DNA of 9,508 nt from NCBI GenBank assembly GCA_017882555.1, contig JADGPH010000067.1, positions 1 to 9,508 on the forward strand, in the 5' to 3' direction. Shown in pieces: positions 1 through 5,986 of the stretch. The notes under the pieces are model-generated. The model was not told where the DNA came from. It worked only from the letters and a program-made list of their open reading frames with translations, and searched no databases. Position numbers and translations under genes: made by a program. How positions within the stretch are numbered: position 1 is the stretch's first letter; the number at the start of each line of letters is the position of its first letter. The stretch comes from Thermoleophilia bacterium. GTDB taxonomy: Bacteria > Actinomycetota > Thermoleophilia > Miltoncostaeales > Miltoncostaeaceae.

Positions 1-8
1 GCCCGCGG

Positions 9-1091
9 CTACGCGACGTCGCGTAGCTTTTGCGCCTCGGCGAGGCTCGCCAGCTTTTGCAGTGACTGATTCTCGATCTGCCGAATCCGCTCACGTGTGA
101 CGTTGAATGTGCGGCCGACCTCATCGAGCGTTCGCGGGTGCTCGCCGCCCAGGCCATAGCGAAGCTCAAGCACGCGGCGCTCGCGGTAGCTCAAGGTGTT
201 CAACACGTCCTGCAGTCCTTCGGTGCGCAGGACTTGATGGGCTGAGGTCTCCGGATCTGGTGCCTTGTCGTCGGCGAGGAACTGGCCGAATTCGGACTCA
301 TCGTCGTCGCCCACCGGCTTTTCGAGTGAGATCGGCGTCTGGGCACTGCGCTTGATCGACTCGATCTCGGGCTCGGGCAAGTGCACGACCGCGGCGATTT
401 CCTCGATCGAGGGCTCGCGGCCGAGCTCCGCGACGAGCTTGCGTTCGGCGCGATTGATCTTGTTGAGCTTTTCGACGACGTGCACCGGCATCCGGATCGT
501 CCGGCCTTTGTCGGCGATCGCGCGGGCAACGGCCTGGCGAATCCACCACGTGGCGTAGGTCGAGAACTTGTAGCCCTTGCGGTAGTCGAACTTCTCCGCC
601 GCGCGGACGAGGCCGATCGTGCCTTCCTGGATCAGATCCAAGAACGCGAGGCCCTGGTTGCGGTAGTTCTTGGCGATCGACACCACCAAGCGCAGGTTGG
701 CTTCGACCATCTCCCGCTTGGCGTTGAGGTCGCCGAGTTCGATCCGCTTGGCCAGCGACACTTCCTGGGCTGCCGTCAGGAGCGGGACGCGGCCAACATC
801 CTTGAGGAACAGCTGCAGCGAATCGGTGCTGGTTTCGGTCTTAAGGTTGAGACGTCGGGGGCGGTCCGCTTCCTCTGAGAGTTGGGCAATGCGTCCGCGG
901 GCGTCCGCCTCATCGAGCAGCTCGATGCCCATCTCGTCGAGATGCTGGTAGAGCTCTTCCGCCGCAGAGGGGTCCATGTCGAGGCCTTCGACGGCGACCG
1001 CGACCTCTTCGATGCTCAAGAAATTCTGCTCTTGACCTCGGGCGACAAGCTGTTGGATTTCTTCTACCGCGACGATCTGCTGGAGCGTCAT
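9..1091 (-). CDS. rpoD: Primary (group 1) RNA polymerase sigma-70 factor, RpoD/SigA type
   Basis: This 360-residue protein directs core RNA polymerase to housekeeping promoters. A compact acidic region 1.1-like segment lies at residues about 8-62. Region 1.2 is at about 90-122, starting at DSLQLFLKDVGRVPLLT. Region 2 spans 131-204 and contains the core-binding and -10-reading segment (FLDLIQEGTIGLVRAAEKFD, then FSTYATWWIRQAVARAI). Region 3 is at about 206-275. Region 4 spans about 288-350, with the -35-reading helix-turn-helix TLDEVGRTFNVTRERIRQIE at 321-340. The presence of region 1.1 together with a complete 1.2-4 argues for the essential sigma factor rather than a group 2 paralogue, although a second copy elsewhere cannot be excluded. 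The ATG at 1091 is preceded by GGAGG (complement of 1099-1103) at a 7-base spacing. The gene stands alone, and whatever follows it lies outside the window. Its promoter carries a LexA-type operator. Confidence 0.96.
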   Translation of the reverse strand: MTLQQIVAVEEIQQLVARGQEQNFLSIEEVAVAVEGLDMDPSAAEELYQHLDEMGIELLDEADARGRIAQLSEEADRPRRLNLKTETSTDSLQLFLKDVGRVPLLTAAQEVSLAKRIELGDLNAKREMVEANLRLVVSIAKNYRNQGLAFLDLIQEGTIGLVRAAEKFDYRKGYKFSTYATWWIRQAVARAIADKGRTIRMPVHVVEKLNKINRAERKLVAELGREPSIEEIAAVVHLPEPEIESIKRSAQTPISLEKPVGDDDESEFGQFLADDKAPDPETSAHQVLRTEGLQDVLNTLSYRERRVLELRYGLGGEHPRTLDEVGRTFNVTRERIRQIENQSLQKLASLAEAQKLRDVA

Positions 1092-1102
1092 GTGCTCACC
1101 TC

Positions 1103-1127
1103 CGACCCGTTGAAATGGCGCGGGTCG
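1103..1127 (-). promoter_or_regulatory. Leader hairpin next to the rpoD ribosome binding site
   Basis: The arms CGACCCG (1103-1109) and CGGGTCG (1121-1127) are perfectly complementary over 7 bp with an 11-base loop. In the mRNA the 3' arm runs directly into the Shine-Dalgarno sequence and shares one base with it. The hairpin could limit ribosome access. It could also be a chance structure in GC-rich sequence. Confidence 0.4.
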
Positions 1128-1167
1128 CGCCTCCCGGTTCCGGGACGATGGCTATGTGACGTCGTAA

Positions 1168-1181
1168 CGAACGTGTGTTCG
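1168..1181. promoter_or_regulatory. Putative LexA (SOS) operator over the rpoD transcription start
   Basis: CGAACGTGTGTTCG is a palindrome of the form CGAAC-N4-GTTCG. It matches 13 of 14 positions of the Gram-positive SOS box CGAACRNRYGTTYC on either strand. The mycobacterial form TCGAAC-N4-GTTCGA shares the same core. The site begins 1 base downstream of the -10 hexamer and covers the expected start site, where bound LexA would block polymerase. No other GAAC-N4-GTTC site was found by eye in the window. The motif is seen directly; binding by LexA is inferred. Confidence 0.7.
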
Positions 1182-1182
1182 G

Positions 1183-1210
1183 ATTCTACTGCTTTACATT
1201 TTGAAGTCAA
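1183..1210 (-). promoter_or_regulatory. Sigma-70 promoter of the rpoD-like gene
   Basis: Read on the minus strand, TTGACT (complement of 1205-1210) and TAGAAT (complement of 1183-1188) are separated by 16 bases. Each hexamer differs from the consensus at one position. The expected start of transcription is near 1176, giving a leader of about 85 bases. The interval is visibly AT-rich compared with its surroundings. This is the best promoter in the window by eye. The rest of the interval up to the stop of the next gene (1211-1387) showed me no gene and no convincing terminator. Confidence 0.8.
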
Positions 1211-1387
1211 TGGGATCCGGCGACTTCTCGGTGCCCACAAGCGCATCGAGGAGTGAGGTCACCGGCGTCTCACCGATCTGTGATGCCGACCGAAACCTCC
1301 GGCCGGTATTACATTCACACCCCGTGTTTCGGATCCTGCCGGGGATGCCTTAACAGTCGATGAAGACGGCGTTGCGGTTCGGGGGTA

Positions 1388-2110
1388 TTACTTGGATGTC
1401 TTTTTGGCGATTTGGGTGAGAAAGATCGCCGCGGTGGCCCCCAGGTTGGTCTTCGGTCCGAGCGCAACCGTGCGCCGCCAGGCGTCGCGAACGGTTGCCG
1501 GGTCTCTGCGATAGAGCGCCAGCCATCCCTGATTGAACGTGACCACCTGATTGGTCGGGAAACGTGACGCCAGCGTCGTGAGCTGCTGACTGGCCTGGTC
1601 GAGTCCAGCAGTGCCACTCATGCCGCCGGTCATCGCAAGGCCCACGAGGGGCTCGGGGGTATTCGGGGCCAGCGCCGCGGCATGGGCAAACGCAGTGAGC
1701 GCCGAGGTCTGGTCGCCGATGGCCATGTACTCCTGACCGAGATCGAGGTAGATCGTGCTCGTCGGCTTGGTCGCGAGCAAGCCGTGCAGCGCGATGATCT
1801 GATTGTTGGCCGCCATCGATCGCGCCGCATCGGTGCGGTCGAGCACGATCGCCAGCGGCGGCAACGCTCCTTGGCCGCTCGGTGACTGCGCGCTGGGTGA
1901 GACGACGGGGCCGGCGGCGATCGTTGCCGGAGTTATCGGTTTGGAGCCCGAGCCGTGATTGAGCGCGACGGCTACCAATATTGCGGCAACCGCGACGACG
2001 CCCGCAACACCCAGCGCGACGAAAAAGCGGATTGTGCGTTGACGCCGGGCCTGTTCGGCCGTGGTCGCCACGGGGGTGGTGGGGGGCTCGGCGGCGTCCG
2101 GAGAAGTCAT
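1388..2110 (-). CDS. Membrane-anchored TPR-repeat protein
   Basis: This 240-residue protein starts with a short Pro/Thr-rich cytoplasmic tail and a basic stretch (RRQR, about 22-26). One hydrophobic helix follows at about 29-50 (rich in V, A and L). A Gly/Ser/Pro linker runs to about 85, and then an Ala-rich helical domain. Two tetratricopeptide-like units can be seen: about 118-150 (LGQEYMAIGDQTSALTAFAH) and about 189-220 (NQGWLALYRRDPATVRDAWR). The positive-inside rule puts the N-terminus in the cytoplasm and the TPR domain outside. TPR domains are protein-protein scaffolds, so no enzymatic role is implied. The open frame extends further upstream, but that extension is Cys/Arg-rich and unlike a protein start, so I chose the ATG at 2110. 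No clear Shine-Dalgarno sequence precedes it. The gene is divergent from the pilT-like gene, 106 bases away, and a link to pili is only a guess. Confidence 0.8.
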   Translation of the reverse strand: MTSPDAAEPPTTPVATTAEQARRQRTIRFFVALGVAGVVAVAAILVAVALNHGSGSKPITPATIAAGPVVSPSAQSPSGQGALPPLAIVLDRTDAARSMAANNQIIALHGLLATKPTSTIYLDLGQEYMAIGDQTSALTAFAHAAALAPNTPEPLVGLAMTGGMSGTAGLDQASQQLTTLASRFPTNQVVTFNQGWLALYRRDPATVRDAWRRTVALGPKTNLGATAAIFLTQIAKKTSK

Positions 2111-2216
2111 TGGGCAGATGTTGACGCCCCGACGGGGGGATGCACAAGCGCGCCGGGTCGCAACTCGTGTACTCCGGGTCTCATGACACGGGCCGTTGGT
2201 GCCGACACACACAGAT

Positions 2217-3473
2217 ATGGGCACACCATCAACTGCACACCGCACGCCATTACAGACGATACTTTCTCGCGCCGTCGCCAGCGACGCGAGTGACGTCCAC
2301 CTCAAAGACGCGGCGCATCCGGTGATGCGGATCAACGGCCAGTTGACGATGATGGCCGATTGCCCGCTCCTCGACGCCGCAGCACTGGAAAGCTATGCGC
2401 GCGAGCTGCTCGAGGGCTCGCCCGCAAAGGGCGATGCCTACTCGAGTGACGGGGATGTCGACTTGTCGTTTGCGCGTCCGGGGCTCGGTCGTTTTCGGGT
2501 GAACGTGTTTCGCCAGCGGGGTGTGGTCAGCATCGTGATGCGCGTGGTCAGGACCGACATTCGCTCGCTTCCCGAGTTGGGGATGCCGGGCGTCGTGACC
2601 GAGCTCGCCGAACAAGAGCGCGGCATCATCCTGGTGACCGGAACGACCGGCTGCGGCAAGAGCACGACCCTTGCGGGCATGATCGACCACATCAACCGGG
2701 TGACCCACAAGCACGTGGTGACGATCGAAGACCCGATCGAGGCGCTCCACACCGATCGTCAGTCGCTGATCAGCCAGCGGGAAGTCGGGCTCGATACCCC
2801 ATCATTCGCGCAGGCCCTTCGCCATCTGCTACGCCAAGATCCCGATGTGATCATGATCGGCGAGATTCGGGATGAGGCAACGATGGAGGTCGCCTTGAGC
2901 GCCGCCCAGACGGGCCATCTGGTGCTCTCCACCATGCACACCCTCGATGCGATCGAGACCGTCAACCGCGCAATCGGATTCTTTCCGCCGCACCGCCAGG
3001 CATCGGTGCGCACGATGCTCGCCGGCACCCTTCGTGGCGTGGTCTCGCAACGCTTGGTGCCCGCGGCCGACGGCGCGAGTCGGGTCGTGGCCGCCGAAGT
3101 GCTGGTGGTGACCGCGCGAGCTCGTGATCTGCTTGCCGGCACCGAGGATCCCAGCGGCTTGCGGGATGTGATCAGCGAAGGGGACTACTACGGAATGCAG
3201 ACCTTCGATCAGTCCTTGTTCCGTCATGTCACTAGCGGGCGTGTCCGGGTCGAGGATGCGATGGCACATGCCAATAGCCCGCACGACTTCGGGTTGATGT
3301 TATCCGCGGGTAACGCCCATCGCGAGGACACGTTCTATGCCTCGGAGCCGGAGCCCTCTACACTCGAGAGCAATGAAGCGATGCCCAGTGGACGCAACGG
3401 CCCAGATCGTGTCGGGCAAGTGGACGATGGTGCTGCTACGGGATCTCGCGTCGGGTCCTCGGCGCTTTTCTGA
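2217..3473 (+). CDS. pilT: PilT-family type IV pilus retraction ATPase
   Basis: This is a hexameric secretion-type ATPase that powers pilus retraction at the inner face of the membrane. The 418 residues contain an N-terminal PAS-like domain (about 11-125), starting with SDASDVHL. The RecA-like domain follows with Walker A GTTGCGKST (142-150), the Asp box VTIEDPIE (168-175), the Walker B region VIMIGEIRDE (211-220) and the His box TGHLVLSTMHT (232-242). The segment LRDVISEGDYYGMQTFDQSL (about 315-334) sits where PilT carries its C-terminal AIRNLIRE-type retraction motif. This favours PilT over the assembly ATPases PilB and GspE. Family members usually end near 350-370 residues, so the last 40-50 here are extra and overlap the HxlR gene out of frame. 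I chose the ATG at 2217; a TTG at 2196 is possible, and neither has a Shine-Dalgarno sequence. No other pil gene is present in the window. Confidence 0.93.
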   Translation: MGTPSTAHRTPLQTILSRAVASDASDVHLKDAAHPVMRINGQLTMMADCPLLDAAALESYARELLEGSPAKGDAYSSDGDVDLSFARPGLGRFRVNVFRQRGVVSIVMRVVRTDIRSLPELGMPGVVTELAEQERGIILVTGTTGCGKSTTLAGMIDHINRVTHKHVVTIEDPIEALHTDRQSLISQREVGLDTPSFAQALRHLLRQDPDVIMIGEIRDEATMEVALSAAQTGHLVLSTMHTLDAIETVNRAIGFFPPHRQASVRTMLAGTLRGVVSQRLVPAADGASRVVAAEVLVVTARARDLLAGTEDPSGLRDVISEGDYYGMQTFDQSLFRHVTSGRVRVEDAMAHANSPHDFGLMLSAGNAHREDTFYASEPEPSTLESNEAMPSGRNGPDRVGQVDDGAATGSRVGSSALF

Positions 3474-3708
3474 GCTCGAGCGGTCGCTCGACGGGATCAG
3501 CACGCGCACCCTGTCGGTGCGACTCAGGACCTTGTGCGATGCCGGTATCATCCTGCGCCATGACGGCGCCGAGGGGCCTTTCGGCGGTGCCTATGCCCTC
3601 ACCGAGCAGGGTGAGTACCTCGTCCCGGTGCTCGATGCGATGCGCGCGTACGGGACACGGTTTCTTGTCGGTGTGCCCGCCGCGTTAACCGGGTCGTCGG
3701 GTCCGTAG
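3337..3708 (+). CDS. HxlR-family winged helix-turn-helix transcriptional regulator
   Basis: This 123-residue DNA-binding protein has the HxlR/MarR-like fold. It shows CPVDATAQIVSGKWTMVLLR (16-35), the family hallmark of Cys-Pro followed by GKW. The recognition helices lie at about 43-74 (RFSELERSLDGISTRTLS onward) and the wing at about 82-94 (FGGAYALTEQGEY). Cys16 corresponds to the redox- or quinone-sensing Cys of relatives such as YodB and HypR, and a second Cys is at 67, so a thiol-sensing role is possible but unproven. The ATG at 3337 has GAGGA 8 bases upstream (3324-3328). A start at 3373 (MKRCPV) would shorten the overlap but has no well-spaced ribosome site. The gene overlaps the end of pilT in another frame by 101-137 bases and the end of the opposing methyltransferase by 24 bases. 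Such regulators often control a neighbouring gene, which could be either flank here. Confidence 0.87.
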   Translation: MPRSRSPLHSRAMKRCPVDATAQIVSGKWTMVLLRDLASGPRRFSELERSLDGISTRTLSVRLRTLCDAGIILRHDGAEGPFGGAYALTEQGEYLVPVLDAMRAYGTRFLVGVPAALTGSSGP

Positions 3709-4551
3709 AAAGCGAATCGGTAGGTAGAGCGTGTGTGGGACGTGCGCGGCGAGCACGCCACGCAGCTCCAAGCGGCCGAGTGGGTCCAGCAGCTGGCCGA
3801 TCAGGCTGCGCGAAAACAGTGCCCAGGCCTGCTCCTCGTTCTCCATGACGGCGATCAGTTGTGCGTCCCGCTCTTCGATGCTGGCAAGCCCAGCGCTCCG
3901 AAACGCGCGCATGTCCCTGGGGTCGCGGGGCATCGTGGCACGGCTGGCCCGACCTGACAGGGCTCCGCGCGCGTGCCATGCCACGACGGCGATGACGGCA
4001 CCGAACAAATGGGCGTCGGCAGGGCGGAATTGATCGAAGTCCATCACGCTCGCCACGATCCGGCCGCCGGGGCGTAGGACCCGAAACATCTCGCGCGCGA
4101 CGGCGGGCAGATCGACGAGCTGCTCGAACACGAGGCTGGCGGTGATGCAGTCGATGCTGCGATCGGCAATGCCGTCCAGATGCTCCGCGCGCAGAATCCG
4201 GTAGGTGATGCCCGGATCGTCAGGGGTGCGCGTGCGGGCGGCGGCGATCGCTTCGGTGCACGCGTCGATCCCTAGCACCGTGCCGTGTGCACCCACCGCG
4301 GCGGCCGCCTCCCGTGTCGCCCCGCCCGATCCGCACCCGAGGTCGAGGACGCGCTCACGGGGCGTGAGCGCCGCCCAGCCCACAAGGCTCCGATAGAGCT
4401 CGACTCCACCGTTGCCGCCAAGTGTGCCCAGCGTGTCTTCGGTCGCCGTGGGATCGAGCGCGGTCGCCGCCAGCGCGAAGGACGATGCGAGGTCCCCGAC
4501 CATCGGCTCTCCCGCGGCAATGCGCCCCCGCAATCGCTCCAAATGCAGCAC
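3685..4551 (-). CDS. Class I SAM-dependent methyltransferase
   Basis: With the GTG start at 4551 the protein has 288 residues. Motif I is VLDLGCGSGG (68-77), the SAM-binding loop. The strand-2 acidic residue is in VLGIDAC (92-98), motif II/III lies around SIDCITASLVFEQL (132-145), and LRPGGRIV (159-166) is the motif typical of the UbiE/COQ5/Methyltransf_11 group. A C-terminal extension of about 120 residues probably forms a substrate lid. The substrate cannot be told from sequence. The open frame continues to a TTG at 4671 (328 residues), but those extra 40 codons are His/Arg/Pro-rich with rare codons such as AGA, so I doubt that start. Neither start has a good Shine-Dalgarno sequence. The 3' end overlaps the end of the HxlR gene by 24 bases on the other strand. 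The gene is divergent from the glycosyltransferase, which suggests but does not show related roles. Confidence 0.85.
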   Translation of the reverse strand: MLHLERLRGRIAAGEPMVGDLASSFALAATALDPTATEDTLGTLGGNGGVELYRSLVGWAALTPRERVLDLGCGSGGATREAAAAVGAHGTVLGIDACTEAIAAARTRTPDDPGITYRILRAEHLDGIADRSIDCITASLVFEQLVDLPAVAREMFRVLRPGGRIVASVMDFDQFRPADAHLFGAVIAVVAWHARGALSGRASRATMPRDPRDMRAFRSAGLASIEERDAQLIAVMENEEQAWALFSRSLIGQLLDPLGRLELRGVLAAHVPHTLYLPIRFLRTRRPG

Positions 4552-4749
4552 ACGGGGATCAATCGGGGCCTCGGCGGTCAGCGTCAGCGCCCCCGCCCGC
4601 CCGTGCTCGGGTCCGTGGCACCGTGGATGCCCCCACCGGAGTCTTGGCTGCGACCTGGCGTCATGGGTCAATGCTCGCAGAATGGCCCGATCGTTCGCCG
4701 CACAGTCGGCTCACAGGACTACAGTTCCCGACATGCACGGCAATGTCGT

Positions 4750-4798
4750 CCCCTCGAGCCTGCGCCGGTCCTCGCACGATCGGCGCAGGCTCGAGGGG
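4750..4798. repeat. 18-bp perfect inverted repeat between divergent genes
   Basis: The left arm CCCCTCGAGCCTGCGCCG (4750-4767) is the exact reverse complement of the right arm at 4781-4798, with a 13-base spacer. Allowing one G-T pair, the stem extends inward to 21 bp and leaves a 7-base loop (CTCGCAC). It lies 38 bases upstream of the glycosyltransferase ATG and within the divergent region shared with the methyltransferase. There is no T-tract and no gene ends here, so it is not an ordinary terminator. It could be a regulatory operator, a leader hairpin or a small mobile repeat. No second copy is in the window and I see no target-site duplication. Confidence 0.85.
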
Positions 4799-4836
4799 CG
4801 GAAGACTGGGCGACGGGCGCAGCAGCGAGGCGTGCG

Positions 4837-5982
4837 ATGAAGGTCGTGGTCGTCTCCGGCGCGGCGCGCCCGTTCGGCGCACGCATGCACGCGGCGAACC
4901 TCACGCGGGCGTTGGTCGCACGGGGTATCCCTGCGCGGCGCTTCTCGATCGAGGATCCGGAGAATCCGTTGGTGGATCAGGACCCCGAGGTGCCACGCGT
5001 CGTGGTGGGCGGCGACCGCGAGGTGGCCGATGCGTTCGCGATCACTGCGCTGATCGCACAACACGTCGACGGACCGATCGATGTGGGGCATGCCGAGGAT
5101 CCAATCGCCGCAGAGGCCTTGTTTGCGCTTCGTGACGCGGGTCGAGTGGGCGCGGTGGTGGTCACGGTGCACCACTTGGAATCCGACGTACGCGGCGAGA
5201 TCGAGCGGCTGGCCCAACAATCTGTCCAGGGCGCCGATGCGGTGGTCTGTGTCTCCCGGTGGTGGGCCGATCGGATCCGGCGAGAGTTCAATGTCGAGCC
5301 GTACGTCGTACCGAATGGGGTCGATGTCGAACGCTTTGCGCAATGCCCACTTGATCGTCGTGCGGCCGGGGAGCGGTTCGGCTGGGGCGACCGGCCCGCG
5401 ATTCTCGCCCTCGGCGGGGTCCAGCCACGCAAGGGCTCGCGCGTCCTGCTCGAGGCGTTCGCCCGGGCCAGGGCTCGGCTGGGGTCGGACGCCTTGCTGG
5501 TGATTGCCGGCATGGGGGATCAGGCCCGGTTTCATGCCGGCTGGATGGAGGACGCCGAGCGCCTCGGGGTCCGGACCGTCACCGGCCGCGCGCGATCCGA
5601 GCATGCAGATGTCGTGGAGCTCGGCGTCGTTGACAACGAGGAGATGCCGATCCTGTACCGGGCGTGCGATGTCCTGGTGACCCCATCGACCCGGGAGGGG
5701 TTCGGGCTGGTGGCGTTGGAGGCGGCCGCCTCGGGGATACCAAATGTGTTGAGCGATCTCCCGGTGTTTGCCGAGCACTTCGCCGACGGAGAAAGCTGTC
5801 TGACCGTCGTCGCAGGCGACAGTGGATCGCTGGCGTTCGGAATCGTGCGGGCGATGCGCGAGACCGCCGTCCGGGAACGGGTGATCACCCAGGCCCGCAA
5901 GGTGGCCGAGCGTCTGACCTGGGACGCGTGCGCCAGTGGGTACATCGCCGTCTACGACGCGGTGGTCAGCAGCCCGCGCTGA
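4837..5982 (+). CDS. GT4-family (GT-B fold) glycosyltransferase
   Basis: This 381-residue retaining glycosyltransferase is predicted to be cytoplasmic. The N-terminal Rossmann half (about 1-165) starts MKVVVVSGAARPFGARMH, where the Gly/Ala-rich loop meets the acceptor. It includes VCVSRWWADRIR (137-148) and the hinge VVPNGVDVERF (157-167). The C-terminal half binds the nucleotide-sugar donor: LGGVQPRKG (192-200) supplies the Arg/Lys that contact the phosphates, and the E-X7-E motif is EGFGLVALE (287-295). The sequence reminds me of the mycobacterial MSMEG_0565-type subfamily, but that is from memory and needs a profile search. Donor and acceptor are not predictable. The ATG at 4837 has GAGG 6 bases upstream, and the long open frame reaching back to 4285 is a shadow of the methyltransferase. 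A weak -10-like TACAGT lies at 4720-4725. The stop is 4 bases from the stop of the opposing ATPase gene. Confidence 0.92.
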   Translation: MKVVVVSGAARPFGARMHAANLTRALVARGIPARRFSIEDPENPLVDQDPEVPRVVVGGDREVADAFAITALIAQHVDGPIDVGHAEDPIAAEALFALRDAGRVGAVVVTVHHLESDVRGEIERLAQQSVQGADAVVCVSRWWADRIRREFNVEPYVVPNGVDVERFAQCPLDRRAAGERFGWGDRPAILALGGVQPRKGSRVLLEAFARARARLGSDALLVIAGMGDQARFHAGWMEDAERLGVRTVTGRARSEHADVVELGVVDNEEMPILYRACDVLVTPSTREGFGLVALEAAASGIPNVLSDLPVFAEHFADGESCLTVVAGDSGSLAFGIVRAMRETAVRERVITQARKVAERLTWDACASGYIAVYDAVVSSPR

Positions 5983-5986
5983 AGGC

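Noticed and set aside
1305..1391. Direct repeat GGTATTAC at 1305-1312 and 1384-1391
   Set aside because: Eight bases in two copies is expected by chance and has no associated element. The TGTAAT on the minus strand here lacks a -35.
2121..2149. TTGACG at 2121-2126 as a -35 element for pilT
   Set aside because: No -10-like hexamer occurs at 16-18 bases downstream, so I did not call a promoter.
2250..2750. Minus-strand open frames opposite pilT
   Set aside because: They are shadows of a strongly conserved ATPase gene with no features of their own.
4552..4671. TTG start at 4671 for the methyltransferase
   Set aside because: The extra 40 codons use rare codons, encode a His/Arg/Pro-rich segment and have only a poor ribosome site. 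It is kept as an alternative in the gene entry.
4285..4836. N-terminal extension of the glycosyltransferase frame
   Set aside because: It runs antisense through the methyltransferase and the inverted repeat. The GT4 fold starts naturally at the ATG at 4837, which has a Shine-Dalgarno sequence.
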